A stretch of DNA of 64,000 nt. Source: Symbiodinium natans. Lineage: Eukaryota > Sar > Dinophyceae > Suessiales > Symbiodiniaceae. Made by a program: the position numbers and the translations under genes. Numbering within the stretch: position 1 is the first letter of the stretch; every line of letters begins with the position of its first letter. This document shows, one piece after another, positions 9,954-18,294 of this stretch. The DNA is taken from assembly GCA_905221605.1 (NCBI GenBank), contig CAJNDS010002153.1, forward strand, positions 100,001 through 164,000, written 5' to 3'. The notes beneath the pieces were generated by a model, which made no database searches, was not told the DNA's origin, and saw only the letters and a program-made list of their open reading frames with translations.

Positions 9954-11711
9954 ATGGCCGAAGTTTTGTGGACTCGGCTTAGGGATCTAGGGCTGTATGC
10001 CCTTGCGCCCACGCTGTTTGAGCATGGCGTGCGCAGTCTTGAGGACATCTTGCCCAATGCGGCAGTGTTGGTGGCATCAGGCGTGTCTGCTGCCCACTTG
10101 GTGGCAATTTTACGTGGGAGGCACGAATTGCCTCCCGTCTTGGAGGCTTTTAGGGCTGACCACCCGGTGGTTTTGCCCCGTGCTCGAGCTTCTTGGGCGG
10201 CTGCGCTTGAGGCCGCTCTTCCAATCAATCGCGAGAGGGCTCTGGCCGCGCTGAGGGCAGACGTTCTTGCTGCCACATCGCGTCCAGCTGTAGAGAGTCG
10301 TCTACGGGCGTGGTATGAATTGTGCAGAGCTTGGGAGGTCCCACCTTTCCCCGTCACCGCTCACACGGTGCAATGCGTCGGGGCCTCCCTCAAAGCAGGC
10401 CACTACCACAGCTGTTCGCAGTATTTCTCTGCAGCCATCGCTCACCAGTTGCGCACCCTTAAGCAGCCCATAGGAGAGGAGGTCCGTTGGGCCATCAGGG
10501 ATGCGATTCGTTCAGTGAAACGTGGCCTGGGCCCGGCCTCGCTGAAGGACTCCTTTGATGTGAGGATCTTGGGAGGCTTGGTCAGCCCTGACATGGACCT
10601 CGAGCCTTTTTCATGGGAATGCATTCAGGCCGCCACCGACATCGTGTTAGTTGCATGTTGGTTCATGCTCCGCGAGATTGAGCTCAGTGCTGCGAAGGCT
10701 CGTCACTTGTACCTAGAGGGCAGAGATCGGGTCAACTTGTTGCTGCCTGTTTCCAAGACAGATGTCCAGGGGCAGCTCACAGTCAGAACGTATCGCTGCA
10801 TATGTCGGGCCCAGAATGAGTCGTTGTGTCCGTACCATGCAGCCAAAAGGCACCTGGACAGGCTCGACATCCTCAAGGATCAGGGCGGTGTGTCTCCTTT
10901 CTTACTGCCGGGGCAGGGCACGGATCCGGTGTCTAAGGCCACGGTAGTCAGGATGGTGGAGCGAGTCCTCCACGCAGCAGGGGTACCTCTCACCAGGCCC
11001 GACGCTGCTGGACATGAGATTGCCCGTTTTCGTGGGCATGTGTTGCGCGTGTCGGGCACGCAGTTCCTTGCCTCGCTGGGCATTGGGATCCCGTTGCTTC
11101 AGCTCCAAGGTCGTTGGACCAGTCGAGCGATTGAACGATATGCTCAGCTCGCTCCGCTTCTCAGGTTGCCTGATAGCGTGCTGGCAGCGTGCTCTATGGT
11201 GCCTGGGCCTGAACAGCAGGCGTGTTCCACTTCAGGTGAGGGTGGTCTCGTTGTTGTCGATTCACCCCTCTCTGAAGAAGGTGAGGGGCCCTCGCGCGCG
11301 AGCGAGAGGCCGGCCAAGCGCCGTGCGAGGCGCAGCCGTACCCCCAGTCGGGCTACAGAAGAGTTTTCAACTGGTGTTGCCCCGTGGGCGGATGAGGTCC
11401 AGGACATGCGGGATCAGCTAGCAGTGCTGAGGGCAGCCATTTCGGAGCCGCCAGTCACCTACGTGGTGCAACCACGCAGAGGCGTGGTACATGAAGTAGC
11501 AGTCAACGAAGCTCACAATGAAGTGGGCCTGTGGCGCACGTCGTGCGGTTGGGCATATGGATGGAGTTCATTCTATCGGGTGACTGCCCAGGGAGTCGGC
11601 AGCGGATTGCGCCGCTGCAAACGTTGCTTCAGCGCTGAGGCCCTCGTGGTGGCATCGTCGTCGGACAGTTCCAGCTCAAGCAGCAGCTCCGAGTCCTCTG
11701 CGTCCTCCTGA
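9954..11711 (+). CDS. Tyrosine recombinase (YR) of the retroelement, 585 aa
   Basis: This is the integrase equivalent. It would join the circular DNA copy to the chromosome through a covalent 3'-phosphotyrosine intermediate. The catalytic set is complete: Arg240 (in MLREIEL), Lys268 (in PVSKTD), His362 and Arg365 (in GHVLRVSG), Trp388 (in QGRW) replacing the second His, and Tyr396 (in AIERYAQL). Residues 1-50 look like a small helical SAM-like module. About 110-200 is the DNA-clamping core-binding domain. The tail after residue 400 is charged and ends in a serine-rich stretch. The ATG at 9,954 is the first in frame after a TAG at 9,936. It is encoded upstream of gag, whereas in DIRS and Ngaro elements YR is normally last. 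No frame break was seen. Confidence 0.9.
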   Translation: MAEVLWTRLRDLGLYALAPTLFEHGVRSLEDILPNAAVLVASGVSAAHLVAILRGRHELPPVLEAFRADHPVVLPRARASWAAALEAALPINRERALAALRADVLAATSRPAVESRLRAWYELCRAWEVPPFPVTAHTVQCVGASLKAGHYHSCSQYFSAAIAHQLRTLKQPIGEEVRWAIRDAIRSVKRGLGPASLKDSFDVRILGGLVSPDMDLEPFSWECIQAATDIVLVACWFMLREIELSAAKARHLYLEGRDRVNLLLPVSKTDVQGQLTVRTYRCICRAQNESLCPYHAAKRHLDRLDILKDQGGVSPFLLPGQGTDPVSKATVVRMVERVLHAAGVPLTRPDAAGHEIARFRGHVLRVSGTQFLASLGIGIPLLQLQGRWTSRAIERYAQLAPLLRLPDSVLAACSMVPGPEQQACSTSGEGGLVVVDSPLSEEGEGPSRASERPAKRRARRSRTPSRATEEFSTGVAPWADEVQDMRDQLAVLRAAISEPPVTYVVQPRRGVVHEVAVNEAHNEVGLWRTSCGWAYGWSSFYRVTAQGVGSGLRRCKRCFSAEALVVASSSDSSSSSSSSESSASS

Positions 11712-12358
11712 GCTGGGATGGGCGTTTGCTTAAGTTGTGACCTAGTTTTGTTTGCCGCATGTTTAGGCCTACGGCTCACCATTGCACGCCTGCGTGTGGC
11801 CACGAAACAGGCGTTGATCAGCGCTCGCATTTGGGGCTTCTGTGCTTAGTGTAGCTCTTGGGCCATGTCCTTGCAGGAGGCACGGCGTGCGTCTGCATCC
11901 TCCGACCTCGCAGAGTCTGAGTCGTCGGAGGGCGAATCTGGAGGCACTGAGGGCTTGCAGTCCATGGACTGATGCCGATGGGGGGGCTTTTTGTGACACT
12001 GTTCCCACGCGCGAGTGGGCTTGTGTCCTCTTGCTTCTTTGCTCCGAGGCGCGAGCCTCCGAGATTGAAGGTCGTTAAAGGTGTGTGAGCCTGCAGGTGC
12101 CACATCCCATCTATGTTTTTGTACTCATTCGGCCAGGTTGGGCTTAGCTCGTCCGGCCCCTGACGATCACACATGGCCTGGAGCCAAAAGAGCATTTGCT
12201 GCTAAAGCCAGCTGTGCGTGTGCTGAGTGCACGTGTCTCCACTGGCGTGTGCACTACTTACATGTGCAAGTGAGTGCTCGCGAGCTATGGCAGCGCGCGT
12301 TTAAGCAACTTATTCACATTGCAGAGTTCGGTTCGAGCTGTCGCCTTGGTGTGTTTAG
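11712..12358. other. Intergenic stretch between recombinase and Gag-like ORFs
   Basis: About 650 bases without a convincing reading frame: short frames on both strands disagree and none has motifs. It could hold the promoter or leader for the downstream Gag-methyltransferase-RT block, since the downstream genes are otherwise far from repeat A1. No recognisable element is seen. Confidence 0.35.
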
Positions 12359-12367
12359 GTGGAAGTC

Positions 12368-13615
12368 ATGGCAGGAGCTGCGCCGGACACATTGGCCAGC
12401 TTGGGAGCCAGAGCCGGGGCGTCTGACTTGCTTATGCGCTACCTCACAGATCGAGGCATCACAAGCATTGGGGCCATGTCGTTGCTGGCTCCTGACGTGG
12501 ACACCCTAGTGAAGGCGCTGGTGGACCCCTTGCAGGTTGGCTTTCAGGGAGCCAACGAGATTTTTCGGCTCACAGCAGAGGAGTTGCCCATTGGCAAGGC
12601 CATCTTGCTTTACTTGAGGGAACTCTGCATTGAGTCCAGGCAGAGGGACGCCCAGGCTATGGCCGCCGTGGCACCCCCTGTAGGTGGGCTGTTGTCTCAG
12701 ACAGCTGCGGTTGCCTCACCTCCCAAGGTGCCTACTGAGCTGGCGCCAGGTGAATGGCAACGAATGATAGGGCACTACAATGGCCAGAAGGTCGATGCCC
12801 GCGAGAGGGTCTTCCCAGAATCCATGTTGCTTGGGGCCGACGCCGTCATAGCTCGCTGCAAGTTCGAGCATGAAGTGTCAAAACAGTACTCACCACTCCC
12901 CCTCACCGCCATAATGCAGGCCAGGAGTTTTGCAGCCACAGGCGAGCTCAACCCGTTGGCGAAGCGTAAGAAGGAGGCCACCATGAAGCTTACCGCGAAT
13001 GGGGAGCTGCAGTCTGAGCAGAAGGACTCAGAGTGGGAGGCGAGGTCATTGCTGTCGGTGCTTGATGGCCTGACCTCGTTGAAGTGGCTCTTCATCCTGG
13101 TGCAGATTGGCGATGAGCGTGATGTCATTGAGTACTTTGACACCCTTGAAAAGAAGGCTCGCATCGCGCACAACAGGCTGGAACAGTTCAAGGTCTACTA
13201 CGAGACTGTTGCGTGGCGCTTGGCTCAGAAGATGCGTGGGAATGTCACTTTCGCCCAGGCAGCCAAGGAGGTCCTACAGGATGCTCTCTTGTGGCAGGAT
13301 ACCATGGCACGGGACATTCCCAAACGCCCCTCCAAGCGCTCACTTGAGGGCCAGAATGAGGAAGGGGTGGCAAGGAAGCCACGTCAGCCTGATGTGCCGC
13401 CCCCGCCGAAAGGGCCTGGGCAGCAGGGGGGCAGAAGCGGTGGTCGTGGTGGAGGCAAAGGCGACCGCGGCAATCCCAAACAGCCGCGCTGGCATGAGGA
13501 TTCGTGGTCCGATGCAGCGTGGTCCGGATCCACGTGGTATACGAATCGCTCTTGGCGCCGACCAGCTGAGAAGGAGAAAGAGCTGGCGGCGTCGGCCAGG
13601 CCGGCCAAGGAGTGA
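12368..13615 (+). CDS. Gag-like structural protein
   Basis: A 415-residue frame starting at ATG 12,368; a GTG three codons earlier is possible but unnecessary. The N-terminal 60 residues resemble a SAM-like helical bundle, similar in pattern to the recombinase N-terminus. The middle (about 130-310) is helical and includes a long amphipathic segment. The C-terminus is basic and rich in Gly/Arg/Lys (GGRSGGRGGGKGDRG) and then Trp/Ser, typical of RNA-binding Gag tails without a CCHC knuckle. It ends at TGA 13,613-13,615. The same frame stays open beyond that stop and runs into the methyltransferase without any ATG. Gag identity is inferred from position and composition, not from a recognised domain. 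Confidence 0.65.
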   Translation: MAGAAPDTLASLGARAGASDLLMRYLTDRGITSIGAMSLLAPDVDTLVKALVDPLQVGFQGANEIFRLTAEELPIGKAILLYLRELCIESRQRDAQAMAAVAPPVGGLLSQTAAVASPPKVPTELAPGEWQRMIGHYNGQKVDARERVFPESMLLGADAVIARCKFEHEVSKQYSPLPLTAIMQARSFAATGELNPLAKRKKEATMKLTANGELQSEQKDSEWEARSLLSVLDGLTSLKWLFILVQIGDERDVIEYFDTLEKKARIAHNRLEQFKVYYETVAWRLAQKMRGNVTFAQAAKEVLQDALLWQDTMARDIPKRPSKRSLEGQNEEGVARKPRQPDVPPPPKGPGQQGGRSGGRGGGKGDRGNPKQPRWHEDSWSDAAWSGSTWYTNRSWRRPAEKEKELAASARPAKE

Positions 13616-15758
13616 GAAACCGCGGGAACCTCTCGCCAGCGTTGGAGCGAGGGGGGACCTGACGCAGTGGATGAGCCAACGCATACGAAGGCACCAGCCG
13701 TGCCGGCTGGAGTAGCTGAAACTACCAGCCCTCCACCTCAAGCCAAAGCTTTGAAAGGGTCGGTGGCCAAGGGTTCCACGCCTGGGGCGTCGCTGCGTCC
13801 CAAGGTGGCTGCTGCGCCGCCTCAGCGCAGGCAGCTGAGAGCCACGCTGCCGAAACCGGAAGTCATTCTGCTCAGTTTCTTCGATGGTATTGGGGTAGCG
13901 GCGGCAGCATTGGGTGACCATGCTACAGTCGCTTTAACCATGGCGTGATGAGGGCGCCGTGCGGATCTCCAGAGATCGTTCTACTGGGACCTTCCGCTGT
14001 CGTGGCAACATCAAGGACGAGGACCCTGAATGCGTGGCTAAGGCCATCGACTCCTTGGATCCTGACCGGCGGATGCAGGTCATCATAGCTTCAGGGCCTC
14101 CGTGCCCAGACTTCAGCACGATCATCGAGGGCGAGGGCCGCGACGGGTCACACGGGAAGCTGTTCGCATACTTCTGCGATCTGTACCAACAGTTGCGTGT
14201 AAAGCTGCGTGATCGTCGTGTGGGCATCTTGGTCGAGAACGTCATCATGGCCTCTAAAGCTGACCAGGACTACTTCTCCAAGCGCCTTGGGGTTGAACCA
14301 GTTTTAGTTGATGCGGCAGACTTCGGGGTCGTGAGCAGGCCCAGGGTCTGGTGGACCCTAGTGGACTGGACCCAGTGCACAGGGCTTCGTTGGTCCAAGG
14401 TGGGCCGTCTGAAGCGCCTTCATGTCGACTGTCAACGGGACGATCTCACCCAGTACGACATGGATGGGCATTCGTTCAGTGATGAGGTTCAGTCTGGAAG
14501 AAAGGTCCTCCCGTGCTATACGACGCCGGCCCCCACAGATGCTGGGAGGCCGGCGCCCAAGTCCTGCAAATCCAAGATCGACTCTGCCACCAGACAGAGG
14601 TGGTTAGAATCTGGTAGAGTTTTCGCACCGTGGCACTACAACGAATATGCCCTCCTGCGCTCCTCGAATGGGGCTCTCGTCACAGCTCCCATCACCATCA
14701 AGGAGCAGTCTCACCATCTGGCAGCAGGGTGGACTTCGTCTGAGGGATGCAGCTCCCGGGACCGGCATAGGTACCTAGGAAATTCTTGGCACAGGGGTGT
14801 AGCCTCCTTCCTCTTCAAGCTGATTTTGACTCATGGCACCGTTGTCGGCGGGCAGTGTGATGTCGCGCCCGTAGCCTTGTCTTCCAGTGTGCCTTCGGCG
14901 GAGGGAATCTCGTCCTGTGCACTGCCTTCGGAGCCGAGCGGATCGGCCAGGCAGACTGTGCCGCAGTGGACAAAAGTTCTGTCCGATGCCAGGGCACTGG
15001 GGTTGCCCATCACTAGGGAACGCGCCCCTACTTCTTGTGGCATGCCACCGTCGGCCAACATGTGGGAGCATTGGGAACATAGCCAGCACATGTGTCATCA
15101 CGCTGCACAGCCCCCATCTTTAGAACCCGGGTTGCTAATCACTCTTCGTCGCGCTGCTCAGATGAATCCTCGAGAGCTACGAGACCATCGATCGGTGGTT
15201 CTGCAGGGCACTCGATCCATGATCGCTGAGTTGCGTGTGGAGACGGATGCATGGTTTGCTGCTGTGAGACCACACGTGCGCCAAGCATACACACATCCAG
15301 ATGGTCACCGTTTTGAAGTCCTAGTTTTCCTTCGCTTGCTCCGAGAGTGCGGGTACCCCGACATTGAGGCTCTCGAGCTCGATCTCACTCGAGGCTTCCC
15401 CCTACTTGGTCCGGTTGCTCATTCGCCTGGATGGAGGCCTCGTTTGGATGATGCGTACCGGCACCCTATCTCGTTGGAGGCTTTCCGCGGATTGAACTCT
15501 GCTTATGTGAAAGAGAAGCTTCGTAAACCTAGAGTGGATCCGGAGTGGCGCGCCATGATGACCGAGGTCGTCACAGAAGTACAGCTGGGGCGCATGGAAG
15601 GGCCATTTCAAGCTCCAGAAGATTGGCCTAAGAGCACGGTTGGGGCTGCTTCCTGGGGCGTTGACGTCGCGCCCATCCCCGATGGCCCGTGCTTCGTAGC
15701 GCGCTTTCAGCGTGGTGCAGACAGGGTCGGATGGCCGCAGAAAGGTTCGCAGGTGTGA
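13616..15758 (+). CDS. C5 cytosine DNA methyltransferase fused to the N-terminal part of RT (broken frame)
   Basis: Transfers methyl groups to cytosine C5. Motif I (LLSFFDGIG) lies at about 13,866-13,892. The catalytic cysteine is in GPPCPDFS at 14,094-14,117 (Cys at 14,103). The ENV motif is at about 14,235, the RPR motif at about 14,337-14,345, and the C-terminal RYLGNSW motif at about 14,769. Overall pattern is DNMT3/DRM-like or generic C5-MTase. Residues from about 15,120 onward are the connector and finger region of a DIRS-type RT. The frame directly continues gag after one TGA and has no ATG before motif I. Between motif I and motif IV the frame moves by +1: frame of 13,667 ends at 13,946-13,948, and the continuing frame is open from 13,938. 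Methylation by the element could mark its own reverse-transcribed DNA or influence host silencing. Confidence 0.85.
13938..13948 (+). other. +1 frame change inside methyltransferase (window between two stops)
   Basis: The upstream frame stops at TGA 13,946-13,948, and the downstream frame has its preceding stop (TAA) at 13,935-13,937. The shift must therefore occur in these 11 bases. The local sequence GCG TGA T has the form of a +1 site at a slow stop codon, as in antizyme mRNAs (known knowledge), reading GAT GAG after skipping T. A one-base insertion would look the same. Flanking protein on both sides is clearly methyltransferase. Confidence 0.7.
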
Positions 15759-17178
15759 GGACTACAGACGATCCCATCACAACGCCACGATATCAGTGGG
15801 GGATAGGCCAGAGTATGATGACGTCGAAGTGTACGTCCAAGCCATACGAGCTCTCGTAGAATTGGGTCTTGTGGTCATGGTGTGGTGTCAGGACCTCGCA
15901 GACGCATATAGAGCCTATCCGGTGCGTGAGCCAGGAGATGCGTGCATGCTTTTGGACACCCCCTCTGGGCCCACACTCTGGCGACATCGAGTGTTGCCTT
16001 TTGGTAGCACAGCCAGTGTCTGGAGTTTTGGTCGCGTCACCGACGCGCTCACCTGGCTGGTTCGGTGCCTGTTGATCGTGGCGATGCTGCATTATGTTGA
16101 CGACCTCGGGGGCGTGCACGGTGACGGCGAGGTCGAAGACGCTTTTTCATCCTTCACCGAGTTTTGTGTTTTGCTCGGTTTTCGCCTCAAACCTTCTAAG
16201 GCGCAAGCCCCGGCTTCCGAACAGAAGCTCTTGGGCGTCATCATTCGCATCCTCAGATCCGGTATCCAGCTTGCGCCTGACCCCAAACGAGTCCAGAAAT
16301 TAGTGGCCCAGATAGACGAGATCCTTGCCTCTGGGCGCTTAGATGCCGAAGTAGCATCAAGACTGGCGGGGAAGTTGGCGTTTGTTGCAACCACTGCCTT
16401 TGGACGAGCTGGAGCCGCGGCATTGCAGCCACTGTATGCGCGATCCCGGAACCCGAGGGCTGGATCGGACGAACTCAATACGGGTTTGCGCGGGGCCTTA
16501 ACTGCGCTACGAGTGATTCTCTTGCATCTCAGGCCTCGGTTCATTCCTTTTCATGTACCCCACAGAAGAACCGTTTTGTACACAGATGCTTTCTTTGAGC
16601 TTGGGGACAAGGTCTGGAAGCTGTCTGACCAGGACATACCCACACAGTGGTCGCGAGAAGCATGCCTGGCAGCCAGAAATGGTTGGGGGTTTGTCGTCAG
16701 GATTGGTGACGAAGTGTTCTTTGGACACGGGAGTGTGTCCCCAACTTTGGTTGAAAAGTTCTGCACCAGACGGGCTTTCATCTACTTCCTCGAGATTTAT
16801 GCACAACTTGTCGCATTCGTAGTTTTGTGCCATGCCCTACCAGCTGAATGGATCTCTTTCATTGACAATCAGCCGGGCATGGCGGCGCTGCAGAAAGGTT
16901 TTGGGCGCGACGAGGTCATAAACTACATGATTACAGCCTTCTGGACTTTGGCTGCGCACAAGTCCTGGTTGCCGGAGTTCCATTGGGTACCATCAGCACT
17001 CAATATTGCGGACCCTGTATCCAGAGGGGACCTTTCCATAGCGCAGCAGGGATGGCATCGGTTGGTCTCAGACCTCACACCTTTGGAAGAGGCATGCCGC
17101 GACCTCAACCATACTAACTTCGAAGATTTCTGTGAGCGTGTGACTGCGATGAAGTGGGAATGGTCCAAGACGTCCTAG
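15700..17178 (+). CDS. Reverse transcriptase - RNase H of the retroelement
   Basis: Makes the DNA copy from element RNA. The open frame follows a TAG at 15,697. Motifs in order: RKVRRCEDYRRS (fingers), QDLADAYRAYPV (motif A), LPFGSTASVWSFGR (motif B), HYVDDLG (motif C, catalytic YVDD) at about 16,090, GFRLKPSKAQ (motif D) and LLGVII (motif E). RNase H follows with LYTDAF, EIYAQL, FIDNQPG and NIADPVSRGD supplying the acidic residues (16,570-17,040). The pattern PFGs-S and the RNase H type match DIRS-like elements. The N-terminal part of the RT is encoded in the previous frame; a +1 change at about 15,700-15,712 joins them. No intact start codon fits, so it is probably made as a frameshift fusion. 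Confidence 0.9.
   Translation, partial: RAFSVVQTGSDGRRKVRRCEDYRRSHHNATISVGDRPEYDDVEVYVQAIRALVELGLVVMVWCQDLADAYRAYPVREPGDACMLLDTPSGPTLWRHRVLPFGSTASVWSFGRVTDALTWLVRCLLIVAMLHYVDDLGGVHGDGEVEDAFSSFTEFCVLLGFRLKPSKAQAPASEQKLLGVIIRILRSGIQLAPDPKRVQKLVAQIDEILASGRLDAEVASRLAGKLAFVATTAFGRAGAAALQPLYARSRNPRAGSDELNTGLRGALTALRVILLHLRPRFIPFHVPHRRTVLYTDAFFELGDKVWKLSDQDIPTQWSREACLAARNGWGFVVRIGDEVFFGHGSVSPTLVEKFCTRRAFIYFLEIYAQLVAFVVLCHALPAEWISFIDNQPGMAALQKGFGRDEVINYMITAFWTLAAHKSWLPEFHWVPSALNIADPVSRGDLSIAQQGWHRLVSDLTPLEEACRDLNHTNFEDFCERVTAMKWEWSKTS
15705..15711 (+). other. Putative +1 slippery site UUU-C between methyltransferase/RT frames
   Basis: The upstream frame reads CGC TTT CAG. The homologous RT protein continues as R-F-S-V-V-Q in the +1 frame (TTC AGC GTG GTG). 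A tRNA-Phe on UUU can re-pair with UUC one base forward, the geometry known for some +1 frameshift sites. The alternative is a simple one-base insertion. Confidence 0.5.
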
Positions 17179-17212
17179 CCCCTCCGTGTATGGGGTGTGG
17201 GCGCGGATGGGC

Positions 17213-17346
17213 GGAGATGATGTGGCGCCGCTACCACACACCTGCTGCACGGGTTCGGTTTGGACGCCTCGACATTACCACTCAATCCGGGAGTACGAAA
17301 AGTGGCCAACGATCTATCCACTTCGTGTGTGAGTGAGTAGCATGTC
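17213..17346 (+). repeat. Split direct repeat B1 (134 bp)
   Basis: Identical by eye to 17,554-17,687. It starts GGAGATGATGTGGCGCCGCT and ends GAGTGAGTAGCATGTC. It directly abuts repeat A2 and shares the terminal GTC with it, which recreates the junction of a circular intermediate. Confidence 0.9.
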
Positions 17347-17475
17347 GGGATGCATCTCGATGCAAAGTGACATGTAGCGAGCGAGTGCCGAGAACTGTGA
17401 TCAGGAATGTACATATATATACATATGCCCCGCAGCCGCGCGAGGCTCGGGAGCAGTACCAGAGATTTTTGCTCT
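17344..17475 (+). repeat. Split direct repeat A2 (132 bp)
   Basis: Second copy of A1, with no difference seen across 132 bases. It is followed by 78 bases of non-repeated sequence before B2. Confidence 0.9.
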
Positions 17476-17553
17476 CCCGCCCACACCGCCCATTGTACAT
17501 TCTTTCTCCCGGCTCGGAAAGGGGTCGACGAACTGATTTCGTACAGCAGGGGT

Positions 17554-17687
17554 GGAGATGATGTGGCGCCGCTACCACACACCTGCTGCACGGGTTCGGT
17601 TTGGACGCCTCGACATTACCACTCAATCCGGGAGTACGAAAAGTGGCCAACGATCTATCCACTTCGTGTGTGAGTGAGTAGCATGTC
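17554..17687 (+). repeat. Split direct repeat B2 (134 bp), right end of element
   Basis: Second copy of B1. It ends GCATGTC and is followed by unrelated ATGGTCATC flank. The left flank ends TGTGAAGG before GTC, so an empty site would be expected to read ...GAAGG-GTC-ATGGTC... Confidence 0.9.
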
Positions 17688-17739
17688 ATGGTCATCAATA
17701 GATTTACTCCTATACGCTTTCACAAACCAGGCCCATCTT

Positions 17740-18115
17740 TTCCACCAACCCTGCACCCCCCACCCCCGCCCCCTCTCACACTTCTTCCAGCACCCCTACC
17801 CTCCCGCACCCATCCCTTCCCATCCCTCCCCCCACCCCCGCCCCCCCAGCTCCCGGCGGGCCGTTCCGCGCGGTTCCGGGGCGGCTTCGGGGCGGCTTCC
17901 GGGCGGTTCCGGGCGGTTCGGGCGGTTCTGGTTTGCCCGGAAGTACGCGGAAGAGCCCGGGACGTATGTCTTAAGCATTCCTGACCCTTGGCATCCAAAC
18001 CGTCCAGACCATCTCTTCAAAATACACTGCGGGCTCTTCGGGTGCTTCCGGGCGCCTCCGGGCGCTTCCGGGCGCTTCCGGGCGGTTCTGGGCGGTTCCG
18101 GGTGATCCGGAAACG
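17740..18115. repeat. C-rich stretch and CGGTTCCGGG minisatellite
   Basis: 17,745-17,855 is a C-rich stretch. At 17,860-17,930 and 18,025-18,110 short units such as GGGCGGTTCC and GGGCGCTTCC are tandemly repeated (about 10 bp each). Between them lies a TTAAGCATTCC core of the dispersed repeat family at about 17,970. The minisatellite starts about 170 bases from the right end of the retroelement. Confidence 0.6.
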
Positions 18116-18294
18116 CCCGGAATCGCTGGGACATCGTCAGCTGAGAGCGATGATGATGACGGATGAAAGCAAGTAAAACCATGTCGTGAGTCAGCCGGAG
18201 GTGACTGACAACCGCAAACTGCGCAGTTCATGTTCGCGCCAAGCCCCCTAAAAAATCAGAACACGCAAGCCGAAAATTCCCGAGTTAAGCTTGT

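Larger units (their letters stand above)
9287..17687 (+). mobile_element. Tyrosine-recombinase retrotransposon (DIRS/Ngaro-like) with DNA methyltransferase
   Basis: An 8.4 kb element bounded by split direct repeats in the order A1 (9,287-9,418), genes, B1 (17,213-17,346), A2 (17,344-17,475), B2 (17,554-17,687). This arrangement is diagnostic of PAT/Ngaro-type tyrosine-recombinase retroelements, which integrate through a circular intermediate and make no target-site duplication. Both outer ends and the B1/A2 junction share the trinucleotide GTC, the expected crossover core. Encoded in order are an unknown 150-residue ORF, a tyrosine recombinase, a Gag-like protein, a C5 cytosine methyltransferase, an RT and an RNase H. 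Both repeat pairs are identical by eye, suggesting recent insertion. Retrotransposon-borne methyltransferases have been reported in Symbiodinium and charophyte algae. The recombinase-first order is unusual. Confidence 0.9.

Noticed and set aside
9935-11830. Minus-strand and alternative-frame ORFs across the recombinase gene
   Set aside because: Shadows of the real recombinase frame, whose catalytic motifs are complete.
12775-13921. Long ORFs of 138-202 codons overlapping Gag and methyltransferase on other frames
   Set aside because: GC-rich shadow frames without motifs; the Gag and methyltransferase frames explain the region.
17175-17698. Two minus-strand ORFs of 138 codons with near-identical segments
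   Set aside because: They only reflect the split direct repeats A2, B1 and B2.
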